64,000 bases of DNA, from positions 3,038,001-3,102,000 of the forward strand of contig JAPCWB010000001.1 of the NCBI GenBank assembly GCA_025938935.1. The letters run 5' to 3'. The notes beneath the pieces were generated by a model, which was given only the letters and a program-made list of their open reading frames with translations, made no database searches and was not told the DNA's origin. Of the stretch, positions 1-8,730 are shown one piece after another; within the stretch, counting starts at the first letter, position 1; each line of letters opens with the position of its first letter. This DNA comes from Novosphingobium sp. MW5. GTDB lineage: Bacteria > Pseudomonadota > Alphaproteobacteria > Sphingomonadales > Sphingomonadaceae. A program made the translations under genes and the position numbers.

Positions 1-1
1 G

Positions 2-826
2 CTGCTCAAACTGCTGACCGGCGAGCTGGAGCCGGACAGCGGCACTGTCACCCTCGCCAAGACGCTGTCCGGCGTGATGATCGACCAGCAGCGCAGCCTG
101 CTCAGCCCGGACAAGAAGCTGCGCGACGTGCTGGCCGAAGGCGGCGACTGGGTCGACGTGCGCGGCGTGCGCAAGCACGTGCAGGGTTACCTGAAAGACT
201 TCCTGTTCGACCCCGGTCTGGTCGATGCCAAAGTCGGCACGCTCTCGGGCGGCGAGCGTTCCCGCCTGCTTCTCGCCCGTGAGTTTGCGCGCTTTTCCAA
301 CCTGCTGGTGCTCGACGAGCCGACCAACGACCTCGACCTCGAAACACTCGACCTGCTGCAGGAGGTCATCGCCGATTACGATGGCACCGTGCTGATCGTC
401 AGCCACGACCGTGACTTCCTCGACCGCACGGTGACGATCACGCTGGGCCTCGATGGCTCGGGCAAGGTGGACGTGGTCGCCGGTGGCTATGCCGATTGGG
501 AGAAGCAGCGACAGAGCCGAATGGCGGCGACTTCGGCAAAGGCCGCAACCAAACCGGTGGAATCTGCGCAAGCCCCTGCCCCGCCAAAGCCGCAAAAGAC
601 CAAGCTGTCCTACAAGGACCAGCGCGATTACGACCTCCTGCCCGCGCGGGTCGAGGAGCTGAACGCCCAGATCTCCCGCGACGAAGCGCTGCTGGCCGAC
701 CCGGCGCTCTACACCCGCGACCCGGCACGCTTCGCCGCGCTAACGAAAGCGATCGAGGCGGCCCGCGCCGAAAAGGACGCGGCCGAGGAACGCTGGCTCG
801 AACTGGCGGAAATGGTCGAGGGCTAA
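2..826 (+). CDS. uup: ABC-F ATPase Uup, C-terminal part (5' end outside window)
   Basis: The reading frame is open from base 2, so the gene begins upstream of the window. Seen: the residues just after a Walker A motif (LLKLLTGELEPDSG), an ABC signature LSGGERSRLL, Walker B with LVLDEPTNDLD, and the H-loop region IVSHDRDFLDRT. An Ala/Pro-rich linker and a charged coiled-coil tail follow (KLSYKDQRDYDLLPARVEEL, then ADPALYTRDPARF). That tail is the hallmark of Uup among the duplicated-ATPase ABC-F proteins; Uup binds branched DNA and ribosomes and has no membrane domain. Only the second ATPase domain and tail are visible. Another ABC-F gene (ettA) lies at 27369. Confidence 0.9.
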   Translation: MLKLLTGELEPDSGTVTLAKTLSGVMIDQQRSLLSPDKKLRDVLAEGGDWVDVRGVRKHVQGYLKDFLFDPGLVDAKVGTLSGGERSRLLLAREFARFSNLLVLDEPTNDLDLETLDLLQEVIADYDGTVLIVSHDRDFLDRTVTITLGLDGSGKVDVVAGGYADWEKQRQSRMAATSAKAATKPVESAQAPAPPKPQKTKLSYKDQRDYDLLPARVEELNAQISRDEALLADPALYTRDPARFAALTKAIEAARAEKDAAEERWLELAEMVEG

Positions 827-832
827 TAAAGG

Positions 833-1138
833 TCAGTCAAAAGCGAACTTATCGACCAGACCCATGTTGAATTCGCGAACCATGCCAGGAATCAGGAACA
901 AATCGACAAATACCCAAATTCCCAAAGGGATCCATGCCAGGAAGAGGGTCAACCATCCCAATATCCAAAGCCCGAGCATCAGCGCGCCAGTTCCATTGCG
1001 CCTCAGATAGAACCTATGGACTCCCCACCCACCAAACAGCAGCGCCAGCAGGTAAGTGACTCCGTTTGATTTGCGGTTGGCATCGTAGATCATCTGGGCT
1101 CGCGCCGAAGCAAGCACTGCTCTTTCGGTTTCAGACAT
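833..1138 (-). CDS. TM2 domain membrane protein
   Basis: 101 residues. After a charged N-terminus of about 25 residues comes a TM2 domain: a first hydrophobic helix (TYLLALLFGGWGVHRFYL), a short polar turn (RRNGTG), then a second long hydrophobic stretch containing GLWILGWLTLFLAWIPLG. The G-x-H-R-F-Y-L signature is typical of TM2 (PF05154). TM2 proteins are small inner-membrane proteins of poorly defined role. It converges on uup with a 6-base gap and has no co-directional partner downstream. The ATG at 1138 is the only sensible start. Confidence 0.8.
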   Translation of the reverse strand: MSETERAVLASARAQMIYDANRKSNGVTYLLALLFGGWGVHRFYLRRNGTGALMLGLWILGWLTLFLAWIPLGIWVFVDLFLIPGMVREFNMGLVDKFAFD

Positions 1139-1198
1139 TTGCGTCCCCCTGTTCGCTTAGCCCTGACGAAGTGAACGGCATAGCCAACTGATTGTCAA

Positions 1199-3010
1199 TC
1201 AAGCCTTTGCGAGCCGCGCCGCAATCCGCTCGTTCACGCGCTTCTCGAGCAGCGAGAGCGGCATGATGCCTTCCTTCAGCACGTCGTGGAACCACGGCAG
1301 GGTGAACTTGTCGCCCAGCGCCGCCTGGGCGCGGGCGCGCAGTTCCAGCCACTTGTTGTGCCCGATCTTGTACGAGCAGGCCTGCCCGCCCGAGGTGCAG
1401 TAACGCTCCACCTCGCGCTGCGCCCTGCCGCGGGCGAAACCAGTGGTGGCGACCATATATTCCGCCGCCTTCTCGCGGCTCCAGCGCTTGTGGTGAAGGC
1501 CGGTATCGACCACGAGCCGCGCCGCGCGGAACAGGAAGCTTTGCAGATAGCCCGCGCTCTCGATGCCCGAATAGGCGCCCAGTTCGTCCGCCAGTTGCTC
1601 CGAATAAAGCGCCCAGCCCTCGCCATAGGCAGAGATGAAGACATTGCGCAGATAGGCCGGCAATTCACCCGCGGCGTTGACATAGGAGAGCTGCAAGTGA
1701 TGCCCCGGCAGCCCCTCGTGATAGGTCAGTGATGGCAGCTGGTACTTCGGCCAGTCTGCCGTGTCCTTCAGGTTGATCCAGTAGATCGCCGGGCGCGAAC
1801 CGTCGATTGGCGCACGGTAGTAATAGCCGTTCGAGGCGCCGTCCTGGATTTCCGCCGGCACGCGGCGGATCTCGAGCGGCTTGCGCGGCACGTCATTGAA
1901 CGCGCGCGGCAGCTTGTCCCACATGGCTTCGATGCCGGCATTGAGGCTGTCGAGCAGCTCCTTTCGCCCCGCATCGGTGTTCGCGTAAACCTGCTCGGGG
2001 CGGGCATTCAGCGCGGTCAGCCGGTCGCCCACCGAACCCGAGGTCAGCCCCGCGCCCTTCAGGATCACGTCGAGCCGGGCGGAAAGGTCTGCCACTTGCT
2101 CAAGGCCGATCTTGTGAACCTCGTCAGGCGTCATGTCGGTGGTCGTCGCGCTCTTCAATGCCTCGGCATAGATCTCAGCCCCGCGCGGCAGGCGCCAGAA
2201 ACCGTCGCCCTCCGGCGTCGATTTGCGCAGCTTCTCGACCAGCGCGATCTGCCGGTCGAGCGCGGGATAGACCATCTTCTCAACAATAGCAGCGGCTTCA
2301 CCGGACCAGTTGCCCGCCAGCCCCTTCGCCTTGGCACGGTCAGCCAGCGAACGGGTGAGCGTGTTCGCCTCGGCCGCAGGCTGGCGCAGTTTCCGCATCT
2401 GGCCAAGCGCAAGGTCGAGCGACCAGCCGGGGGCGACATAGCCCCGCGCGGCTTCTGAAGCCTGCAGGGCGGTGTCATTGTCCAGCGCGGTGGCAAATGC
2501 CGCCAAACGGCTGAGATAGGCCTTGCCGTCGGCCGCCGTCTCCACGGGGTGTACGCTGTTCAGGAAGTCGGGGATCGAGAAATAGGCACCGCCGTTCTGC
2601 GCGATTACATAGGGCCGCTGCACCGATCGAAGGCCGAACTTCTGCGCCACGACGCCGCGTTCATTGAGATAGAGCGCATTGGCGAGGTGCAGCTTGCCCT
2701 GTTCCGAAAGCCCGGCACCATTGAATGCCCGCAGCGATGCCAGCGCTGCCCGGTCACGCGCGTCCGAACGGGCGCGGCCGGCGGGGGTAGTATCGTCCAG
2801 CCTGCCGCGCAGCGCTGCCCGCGCACCCTTGTCGAGCCCGAGCTGGGTGGCGGTGCTGGGGCTGTTATCGACATCCGAATTGAACAGCTTGTCGAGCAAT
2901 GCCTTGAGCCGGGCATCGGCGCTGCCCGGCTTGGCAGCGGCGAGCGCCGGACCTGATGCCATGATCAGTGTCGAGGCGCTCGCGCCTGCGAGGAAATGGC
3001 GGCGTTCCAT
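1199..3010 (-). CDS. DUF885 family protein, secreted metallopeptidase-like
   Basis: 603 residues from the ATG at 3010, chosen because it opens a Tat-like signal (MERRHFLAGASASTLIMASG, cleavage near ALAAA) and has an AAGG Shine-Dalgarno about 7 bases upstream; an in-frame ATG 48 bases earlier would spoil the signal. The DUF885 fold carries an HEGLPGHH zinc-binding-like motif at about residues 431-438. Members are probably periplasmic peptidases; substrates are largely unknown. A second DUF885 gene in the window (31074) is a distant paralogue with HEGIPGHH. Both use signal peptides, suggesting peptide turnover in the periplasm. Confidence 0.85.
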   Translation of the reverse strand: MERRHFLAGASASTLIMASGPALAAAKPGSADARLKALLDKLFNSDVDNSPSTATQLGLDKGARAALRGRLDDTTPAGRARSDARDRAALASLRAFNGAGLSEQGKLHLANALYLNERGVVAQKFGLRSVQRPYVIAQNGGAYFSIPDFLNSVHPVETAADGKAYLSRLAAFATALDNDTALQASEAARGYVAPGWSLDLALGQMRKLRQPAAEANTLTRSLADRAKAKGLAGNWSGEAAAIVEKMVYPALDRQIALVEKLRKSTPEGDGFWRLPRGAEIYAEALKSATTTDMTPDEVHKIGLEQVADLSARLDVILKGAGLTSGSVGDRLTALNARPEQVYANTDAGRKELLDSLNAGIEAMWDKLPRAFNDVPRKPLEIRRVPAEIQDGASNGYYYRAPIDGSRPAIYWINLKDTADWPKYQLPSLTYHEGLPGHHLQLSYVNAAGELPAYLRNVFISAYGEGWALYSEQLADELGAYSGIESAGYLQSFLFRAARLVVDTGLHHKRWSREKAAEYMVATTGFARGRAQREVERYCTSGGQACSYKIGHNKWLELRARAQAALGDKFTLPWFHDVLKEGIMPLSLLEKRVNERIAARLAKA

Positions 3011-3103
3011 GAGGTGACCTTTCGCGCGGAAGAACATGTCTGCCGCAAGGGATGGCACAACCGCAGGCCCGCCGCCAAGGCGTTCGTCGAAGGGGGTTAG
3101 CCC

Positions 3104-3574
3104 TTAGGCGATGCGATAAAAATCGGCCACGCGCTCCAGCGCGATCTTGAGCACCAGCTTGCCGCTGCGCACCGGCCAGTCGAGCGCCTTTTCCGCTACC
3201 GGCAGAGTTTCCCCAGCGCAGACCACACGCCACAGTACGTCGGACAGGCCGCTCCCTGCGGCAGCGAGGGCACCATCGAAGCGCTGCTTCGCCGCGACCT
3301 GGCGCTCGCTCAGGTTAAGCCCCCGGTCCGCCCCGCCCTTGATGCGCACCGGATCCCAGCGCATTGTCAGCCCCTGCGAAAGCTGCGCCCGCTCCCAGTC
3401 GGCGCGCAGCAGTTCCCCGGCGGCGAAGAGCCTATCGCTGAGGTGACCGCGCGCATGAAGCCAGGTCAGCGGGCTCTCGGCCAGGTTCATAGTCACGCTG
3501 CGGCCGCCCCGGCGCGGCGCGCGGCGCGATGGGCCTTCGCTGGTCAGCTCACGTTCGACAAGGGCGCGCTGCAT
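3104..3574 (-). CDS. DUF6456 domain protein
   Basis: 156 residues. The start at 3574 is preferred over an upstream in-frame codon because a strong GAGGAG lies 7 bases before it. The C-terminal ~110 residues (from LTWLHARGHLSDRLFAAGE) match the alphaproteobacterial DUF6456 type: a helical domain with conserved AGELLRADWERAQL and TMRWDPV segments, then a region resembling a helix-turn-helix (VLWRVVCAGETL ... WPVRSGKLVLKIALERV). Proteins of this type often accompany XRE regulators, and here the divergent neighbour at 3669 is one. Molecular function is not established; DNA binding is an inference. Confidence 0.6.
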   Translation of the reverse strand: MQRALVERELTSEGPSRRAPRRGGRSVTMNLAESPLTWLHARGHLSDRLFAAGELLRADWERAQLSQGLTMRWDPVRIKGGADRGLNLSERQVAAKQRFDGALAAAGSGLSDVLWRVVCAGETLPVAEKALDWPVRSGKLVLKIALERVADFYRIA

Positions 3575-3641
3575 GGGTTTTTCTCCTCGAATCAACTGAA
3601 ACCCGGGCTTGCCAAAAGTGGCTTGTTGTAGGAAAGTGAAA

Positions 3642-3655
3642 AACCAATCTGGTTA
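3642..3655. promoter_or_regulatory. Palindromic operator-like site upstream of XRE regulator
   Basis: The sequence AACCAATCTGGTTA contains the inverted repeat AACCA-ATC-TGGTT. It lies in the 94-base divergent gap between the DUF6456 gene and the XRE regulator, 13 bases before the regulator's ATG. A nearly identical site is present at 10511-10524 before the 3TM holin. Autoregulation by the adjacent XRE protein is an inference. Confidence 0.4.
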
Positions 3656-3668
3656 CAAGGCTTGGATC

Positions 3669-4241
3669 ATGATCAATCGCATCCGAGACATTCGCCGCGA
3701 AAAAGGCCTGACCCTGGCGGAAGTGGCAGAGCGCTGCCAGCCTGCCACCACCGCGCAGACCATCGGCCGGCTCGAAACGGGCATGCGGCAATTGTCGCTC
3801 ACCTGGATGAACCGGATTGCCGCCGCGCTTGGTGTCGATCCGGAACTGCTCGTCCGGCCCGAACAGTCCGCCCACCCGCAGATGGTGGCACGGCTCGGCG
3901 AGAGCGGGGCCGAAGCGCTTACCGCACCGCGCGATGCCATCCTGCCGACGGCACTCGGCGCGGAGGGCCAGCTGATGGCCATGGCGGTCGAGGCCTCTTG
4001 CGGCGAATACCGCAGCGGTGACCAGATCTGGTTCCGCCAGGTCGAAGAGGCCGATTGGCCGCGCTGCGTGAACCGCGATGTCCTCGTCCCCCGTCCCGGC
4101 GGTCGCTTCGCCTTTGGCCGGATGATCGACCGCGACAGCCGCCGCGTCGCGCTGTTCCCGCCGGGTGCCGGGCAGCGCCAGGTCGTGGTAGACAATGCCG
4201 CGTGGCTGGCAGTCGCGGAAATGCTGGTGCGCAAGCTGTGA
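3669..4241 (+). CDS. XRE-family transcriptional regulator with S24-like C-terminal domain
   Basis: 190 residues from the ATG at 3669 (AAGG about 8 bases upstream). Residues 3-57 form a Cro/C1-type helix-turn-helix (RDIRREKGLTLAEVAERC ... IGRLETGMRQLSLTWMNRIAAALGV). The C-terminal half (VEASCGEYRSGDQIW, NRDVLVPRPGGRFAFGRM) resembles the LexA/S24 signal-peptidase-like fold, but the usual catalytic Ser-Met pair is not obvious, so cleavage activity is doubtful. Its TGA overlaps the GTG start of the glycosyltransferase (GTGA), implying translational coupling. A palindrome at 3642 may be its own operator. Confidence 0.75.
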   Translation: MINRIRDIRREKGLTLAEVAERCQPATTAQTIGRLETGMRQLSLTWMNRIAAALGVDPELLVRPEQSAHPQMVARLGESGAEALTAPRDAILPTALGAEGQLMAMAVEASCGEYRSGDQIWFRQVEEADWPRCVNRDVLVPRPGGRFAFGRMIDRDSRRVALFPPGAGQRQVVVDNAAWLAVAEMLVRKL

Positions 4242-5432
4242 GCCTTCGCGTCCTGTCAGTTTCCACACTTTACCCAAGCGCCGCGCGCCCGGGCTTCGGA
4301 CTGTTCGTTGCGCGGCAGTTCGACGCGCTTGCCCAGCGCGGAGATGTGGAGGTCGAACTGGTCTGCCCGGTGGCGAAGCCTGTCTGGCCGCTGTCGCTGC
4401 TGCGCGCGCCATCGCCTGAAGCCTTTCGACTGCCGGCCGACCGCGCTGCTGACTTTCCAGTGCATTACCTGCCGTTCGCCAATGTTCCCGGCCTCAGCGC
4501 ACGCTGGAACCCCGCCCTGATCGCCCGGGCTGTGCTGCCGCTGGCTCGCAGGCTCCATGCCGCGCGGCCCTTCGATGTCGTGGACGCGCAGTTCTTCTAT
4601 CCCGACGGTGCGGCGGCGGCGCGGATTGCCGGGGCGCTTGGCCTGCCGCTGACCATCACGGCCCGCGGTTCGGACATCCACCTTTGGGGGCAGAATGGCG
4701 CGGCACTCACCCAGATCCTTTCGGCGGCCCGTCAGGCTGCGGGAATGCGCGCTGTCTCCTCAGCGCTGAGAGCCGACATGGCGGCGCTGGGCATGGATGC
4801 GAAAAAGATCGAGGTCAGCCACACCGGGCTTGATCACACGCGGTTCAAGCCTGTCGCCCGTGCAGAGGCCCGCGCACGCATTGCGGCCGACTTGGCGCTT
4901 GCCATTCCCGATGGCGGGCCGCTTTTGGTCTCGGTCGGCAACCTAATCCCGCTCAAGGGACAGGCCTTGGCGATCGAGGCGCTGACAGGTCTACCCGATG
5001 CGCGGCTGGTGATTGCCGGACAGGGACCCGAGCGTGCCGCACTTGCGGTGAAGGCGGCGGGGCTGGGTGTCGGTGACCGGGTGATTTTCACCGGATCCGT
5101 CCACCCTGAAAAGCTCGCCGTACTGCTGAGTGCGGCCGACGCGATGGTCCTGCCGTCAGAGCGCGAGGGCCTTGCCAATGCCTGGGTCGAGGCGCTGGCT
5201 TGCGGAGCGCCGATCGTCATCCCAGACGCTCGGCGGCGCGCGCGAAGTGGTGCGCGATCCCTCCGCAGGCAGACTGGCGGAGCGAAACCCCGCCGCCATC
5301 GCCGGCGCCCTGGCCGACCTCCTCGCGAATCCGCCGAGCCAGGCCGAAGTCGCCGCCAATGCCGCCGGGTTCAGCTGGGAGGCAAACGCCGCCCAGCTGG
5401 CTGAACATTACCGAAAAGTCGCCGCGGCCTAG
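4238..5432 (+). CDS. GT4 glycosyltransferase (apparent +1 frameshift at ~5221-5226)
   Basis: Starts with GTG at 4238, overlapping the regulator's stop. About 397 residues once repaired. Seen: N-terminal Rossmann half (VLSVSTLYPSAARPGFGLF), donor-half start SVGNLIPLKGQALA, and the GT4 E-x7-E motif in EGLANAWVE. The frame breaks after CGAPIVIP; the next frame continues with TLGGAREVVRDPSAGRLAERN and runs to the TAG at 5432. One base too many in CCCAGACG explains this. GT4 enzymes of this type transfer sugars in exopolysaccharide or LPS synthesis from the cytoplasmic face; the acceptor cannot be told. The last four bases overlap secF tail-to-tail. Confidence 0.8.
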
Positions 5433-6406
5433 CCCCGTTCGCGGGCCAGGCGCTCCTGCTTGTCGAGCTCGGTTTCCTGCTGGATGAAGCTGGTCGGAGT
5501 GACCTTCAGCCAGATCAGGATCGGCGCCGCCATGTAGATCGAGCTGTAGGTGCCGACGAAGATGCCGAGCGTAATCGCGGCGGTGAAGCCGAAGATCACG
5601 TTCGGACCGAGCAGCAGCAGCGCGAGCAACGTGATCAGCACCGACAGCGAGGTCACGATGGTGCGCGACAGCGTCTCGTTCACCGACAGGTCAAGCAGCT
5701 CCGGGATCGGCATCTTGCGGAACTTGCGAAGGTTTTCGCGGATACGATCATAGACGACGATCGTATCGTTCAGCGAATAGCCGATCAGGGTGAGCAGGGC
5801 GGCGACGATGTTGAGGTCGAACTCCATCTGCGTCACCGCAAACAGGCCCAGCGTCAGCGTAACATCGTGCACCAATGCGAATAGCGCGCCCACACCGAAC
5901 TGCCATTCGAAGCGGAACCAGATGTAGGCCGCCACCGCCAGCGCCGCGAGGCCGAGCGCCTGGAAGGCGATCCAGCCGAGCTCCTTCGATACCTTGCCCG
6001 AGACCGAATCAACGCCGTCGATGCGCGCATCGGGATGGGCGGCCTTGATGGCAGTGGTGATCTTTTTCGCCATCGCATCGGCCAGCGCCGGATCGGCTTC
6101 CGACCCTTCCGGCAGTTTCATGCGGATCGACACTTCGTTCGGCTTGCCAAATTCCTGAATTGTGGGCTCGCCAAAGCCGAGCTTGGCAACCTCTTCGCGC
6201 AGCGAGTCCACCGGCGCGACGGCCGACTGGGTGAAGGTGGTGCGGATCATCTGGCCGCCGATGAAATCGACACCCATGTTCAGGCCCTTGTGGAACACCA
6301 TGAAGATGCTGGCCGCCATCAGCAGCAGCGAGATCACATAAAACGGCCCACGCCACTTGAGGAAGTGGATGTTCGTATTGTCGGGGATGAGCTTGAGGAG
6401 TTTCAT
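5429..6406 (-). CDS. secF: Protein translocase subunit SecF
   Basis: 325 residues from the ATG at 6406; GGGAG 7 bases upstream overlaps the secD stop, so the two are translationally linked. Six membrane segments: TM1 near residues 18-38 (FYVISLLLMAASIFMVF), a periplasmic domain beginning GLNMGVDFIGGQMIRTTF, then five helices including the signature LNIVAALLTLIGYSLNDTIVVYDRIREN. SecF pairs with SecD to use proton motive force in late steps of Sec export. Downstream it overlaps the glycosyltransferase on the other strand by four bases (CTAG). Confidence 0.97.
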   Translation of the reverse strand: MKLLKLIPDNTNIHFLKWRGPFYVISLLLMAASIFMVFHKGLNMGVDFIGGQMIRTTFTQSAVAPVDSLREEVAKLGFGEPTIQEFGKPNEVSIRMKLPEGSEADPALADAMAKKITTAIKAAHPDARIDGVDSVSGKVSKELGWIAFQALGLAALAVAAYIWFRFEWQFGVGALFALVHDVTLTLGLFAVTQMEFDLNIVAALLTLIGYSLNDTIVVYDRIRENLRKFRKMPIPELLDLSVNETLSRTIVTSLSVLITLLALLLLGPNVIFGFTAAITLGIFVGTYSSIYMAAPILIWLKVTPTSFIQQETELDKQERLARERG

Positions 6407-6418
6407 GATCAAGCTCCC

Positions 6419-8020
6419 TTAAAGGTTGAGGTCCGCGGGCCGCGCCTTGCGCAGCCAGCCGGCGATCCACATGCGAGTCAGAGTGACCGCAGTGAACACC
6501 GAGGTGATGATGCCGATGATAAGCACGATCGCGAAGCCGCGGATCGGGCCGGTGCCGAAATAGGCCATCAGCACGGCGGCAATGACGTTGGTGACGTTGG
6601 CGTCAAAGATGGCGCGGCTGGCTTCCTTGTAGCCCGCCTCGACCGCCTGGACGACTCGTCGCCCCCTCGCCCGCTCTTCACGTATGCGTTCGTTGATCAG
6701 CACGTTGGCGTCCACCGCGGCGCCTATGGTGAGCACGAAGCCGGCGATGCCCGGCAGTGTCAGCGTGGTGCTAGCAATGCCCATGACGCCCAGGATCATC
6801 AGCGTGTTGATGACCAGGCCGACGCAGGCATAGATGCCAAAGCGGCCATAGGTGGCAATCATGAAGGCCATCAGCGCACCGGTGCCGACCATGAAGGCGA
6901 TCAGGCCCTTGCGGATCGATTCCGCGCCAAGATCAGGCCCGACGGTGCGTTCCTCGACCACCTTGAGATCGACGGGCAGCGCGCCCGAGCGCAGGTTGAT
7001 CGCCAGCTGGTTCGCGGTCTCGACCGAGAAGCCGCCGGAAATCTGTGCCGTGCCGCCGAGGATCGGTTCATTGATGTTGGGCGCCGAAAGCACCTTGCCG
7101 TCCAGGATGATGGCAAATGGCTTGTTGACGTTCTCGCTGGTCAGCTTGGCAAATTTCGCGCCGCCCTGCTGGTCGAAAGTGATCGAGACGACCGGTTCGT
7201 TGGTCTGCTGGTTGTTCGATTGGACCGCATTCGTCAGCTGGTCGCCCTTGATGCCGCCATAGCGCTTCACCGCGATGCCGGGGGCACCGTACTTGCCCGG
7301 TTCGGCATAGGGTACGAACTGGCTGCCCGGGGGAGCAATGCCCTTGGCAAGGTCATCCGCGAGTGCGGTCTGGTCCACCAGCTTGAATTCGAGCTTTGCC
7401 GTCTGGCCAAGCTGCGACTTCAAAGCCGCAGGGTCCTTGAGGCCCGGAACCTGCACGACAATGCGTTCGGCGCCCTGGCGGATGATCGTCGGCTCGCGGG
7501 TGCCGAGCGCATCGATGCGCTTGCGCACGACTTCGACCGCGGTGTCCATCGCCTGCCCGACTGCGGTATCGATGCCGCCCTTGGTCGGGGTGAGGACGAT
7601 GCGGTTGCCGTCCACCACCTGGAAGTCCCACTCACGCGCTCCGGCGGCGTTGCCGTTGAGCAGGGGTTCGATCTCGGCGCGGGCCTTGTCGATCTGCGAA
7701 GGATCGGCGAGGATGAAGTTGACGTTCCCGTCACGGGTCGAAATGTCGCCGATGCGGATCTGCGGTTGGGCACGGCGAAGGCGGTTCTGGACATCCTCCT
7801 CCATGTTGTCGAGCCGCTGGCGGCGCACCTGGTCGGCGTCGGCCTCAAGCAGGATGTGGCTGCCGCCGGCAAGGTCGAGACCCAGGTTCACCTGCGGATT
7901 GGGCAGGACCTTGGGCCAGTCGAGACTGGCGAGGTTGAACATCGACGGCAGGGCCGCAGCGATCAGGATCGCCGTAATGCCCCAATAGAAGGCCTGCTTC
8001 CAGCGCGGGAAATCGAGCAT
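6419..8020 (-). CDS. secD: Protein translocase subunit SecD
   Basis: 533 residues, normal length. TM1 at about residues 9-30 (FYWGITAILIAAALPSMF), large periplasmic domain starting with GLDLAGGSHILLEAD, then five C-terminal helices with GLIAFMVGTGALMAFMI and AAVDANVLINERIREE, the conserved SecD signature. It sits between yajC (17-base gap) and secF (12-base gap), the standard yajC-secD-secF order. The motor moves preproteins out of the SecYEG channel on the periplasmic side. Confidence 0.97.
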   Translation of the reverse strand: MLDFPRWKQAFYWGITAILIAAALPSMFNLASLDWPKVLPNPQVNLGLDLAGGSHILLEADADQVRRQRLDNMEEDVQNRLRRAQPQIRIGDISTRDGNVNFILADPSQIDKARAEIEPLLNGNAAGAREWDFQVVDGNRIVLTPTKGGIDTAVGQAMDTAVEVVRKRIDALGTREPTIIRQGAERIVVQVPGLKDPAALKSQLGQTAKLEFKLVDQTALADDLAKGIAPPGSQFVPYAEPGKYGAPGIAVKRYGGIKGDQLTNAVQSNNQQTNEPVVSITFDQQGGAKFAKLTSENVNKPFAIILDGKVLSAPNINEPILGGTAQISGGFSVETANQLAINLRSGALPVDLKVVEERTVGPDLGAESIRKGLIAFMVGTGALMAFMIATYGRFGIYACVGLVINTLMILGVMGIASTTLTLPGIAGFVLTIGAAVDANVLINERIREERARGRRVVQAVEAGYKEASRAIFDANVTNVIAAVLMAYFGTGPIRGFAIVLIIGIITSVFTAVTLTRMWIAGWLRKARPADLNL

Positions 8021-8037
8021 CGGTCAGTTACCGCCGA

Positions 8038-8365
8038 TCAATCGTTCGCAGCGCCAGGAGGCGGCACGATATCGGCGATGGTAGAGCGCACGGCCTTGAC
8101 CTTCACGCCCTGACCGAGTTCCAGCTCGACATAATTCTCGTCCACTTTCAGCACCTTGCCGATGAAGCCGCCGCCAGTCACCACCTGATCGCCCTTCTTG
8201 ATGCTGGCGATCTTGTCCCGCAGCGCCTTCTGGGCGCGCATTTGCGGGCGCAGAATGAGGAACCAGAAGATCAGGAACATGAACACCAGCGGCAGGAAGC
8301 TGGTCCAGGCGGGGGCTGGAAGCTGCCGCGCCGGCAGCCAGGAGCGAAAGGGTTGCGCTGCTCAT
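8038..8365 (-). CDS. yajC: Sec translocon accessory protein YajC (apparent frameshift in a C5 run)
   Basis: From 8286 down the frame reads a single membrane helix (MFMFLIFWFLILRPQ) and the YajC core (MRAQKALRDKIASIKKGDQV, VVTGGGFIGKV). The expected N-terminus, MSSATLSLLAAGAAASSP, is in another frame starting at ATG 8365 behind GGGAGG. Joining them needs one base fewer in the five-base run at 8311-8315, giving SSPAWTSFLPLVFMFLIF. Repaired length is about 108 residues, as usual. YajC associates with SecDF, whose genes follow. A base-call error is the likeliest cause. Confidence 0.85.
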
Positions 8366-8546
8366 GGGAGGAAATTTCGCTTTCTTTTCAGACGGTCCTG
8401 CTGCCCCGACGGTGTCGTGCACCGCACCCGTGAAGCCACCGGACCCTTGGTGGCGCGCGGGTTAGCAGCAAAGATGGTAAAGGGCAACGCGCGCCGCAAG
8501 GGCCTGCCCTTGCGAAAAAGGACGCTGCATCCATCCTGCAACGGCC
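8366..8546. other. Intergenic region between yajC and the tRNA-Pro promoter
   Basis: This stretch separates divergent yajC and tRNA-Pro(GGG). It holds the yajC Shine-Dalgarno (GGGAGG just upstream of its ATG). No further gene, repeat or clear yajC promoter was recognised by eye. Confidence 0.5.
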
Positions 8547-8575
8547 TTGCATCCACCGGGGACCATGCCTATAGG
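8547..8575 (+). promoter_or_regulatory. Probable promoter of tRNA-Pro(GGG)
   Basis: TTGCAT at 8547-8552, a 17-base spacer, and TATAGG at 8570-8575. Transcription would begin near 8582, about 37 bases before the mature tRNA. The same TTGCA/TATAGG combination, facing the other way, precedes rpmF at 45459-45486, which supports it as a housekeeping promoter form in this genome. Confidence 0.55.
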
Positions 8576-8618
8576 CCCCCTCTCCGCGGCGGACACGCTT
8601 CCGCAGCCGGAAACCGGT

Positions 8619-8695
8619 CGGGACGTAGCGCAGCCTGGTAGCGCATCACACTGGGGGTGTGGGGGTCGGAGGTTCGAATCCTCTCGTCCCGACCA
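8619..8695 (+). tRNA. tRNA-Pro (anticodon GGG)
   Basis: 77 bases folding as a standard cloverleaf. The acceptor stem CGGGACG pairs with CGTCCCG and the CCA end is encoded. The D-loop contains CAGCCTGGTAG. The anticodon stem TCACA/TGTGG encloses the loop CTGGGGG, giving anticodon GGG. The T arm is GGAGG-TTCGAAT-CCTCT. It reads CCC/CCU proline codons. A second proline tRNA (TGG) is at 18686. Confidence 0.95.
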
Positions 8696-8730
8696 ATTTT
8701 CCAACAATCCAACATCAAGCCAAAGTTGGA

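Noticed and set aside
1199-3010. Recent duplication of the two DUF885 genes (1199 and 31074)
   Set aside because: Similarity is limited to the family motif and general C-terminal pattern; lengths, signal peptides and N-terminal halves differ, so the split is old.
6035-8113. 692-codon open frame on the plus strand opposite secD/secF
   Set aside because: It is the antisense shadow of two strongly conserved genes; the composition is Asp/His/Arg-heavy, no family is recognisable and it ends beyond yajC. High GC content makes such frames common.
8311-8315. Programmed ribosomal frameshifting in yajC at the C5 run
   Set aside because: No slippery heptamer, no following pseudoknot seen, and seven unrelated genes show the same kind of single-base break, which points to sequence error.
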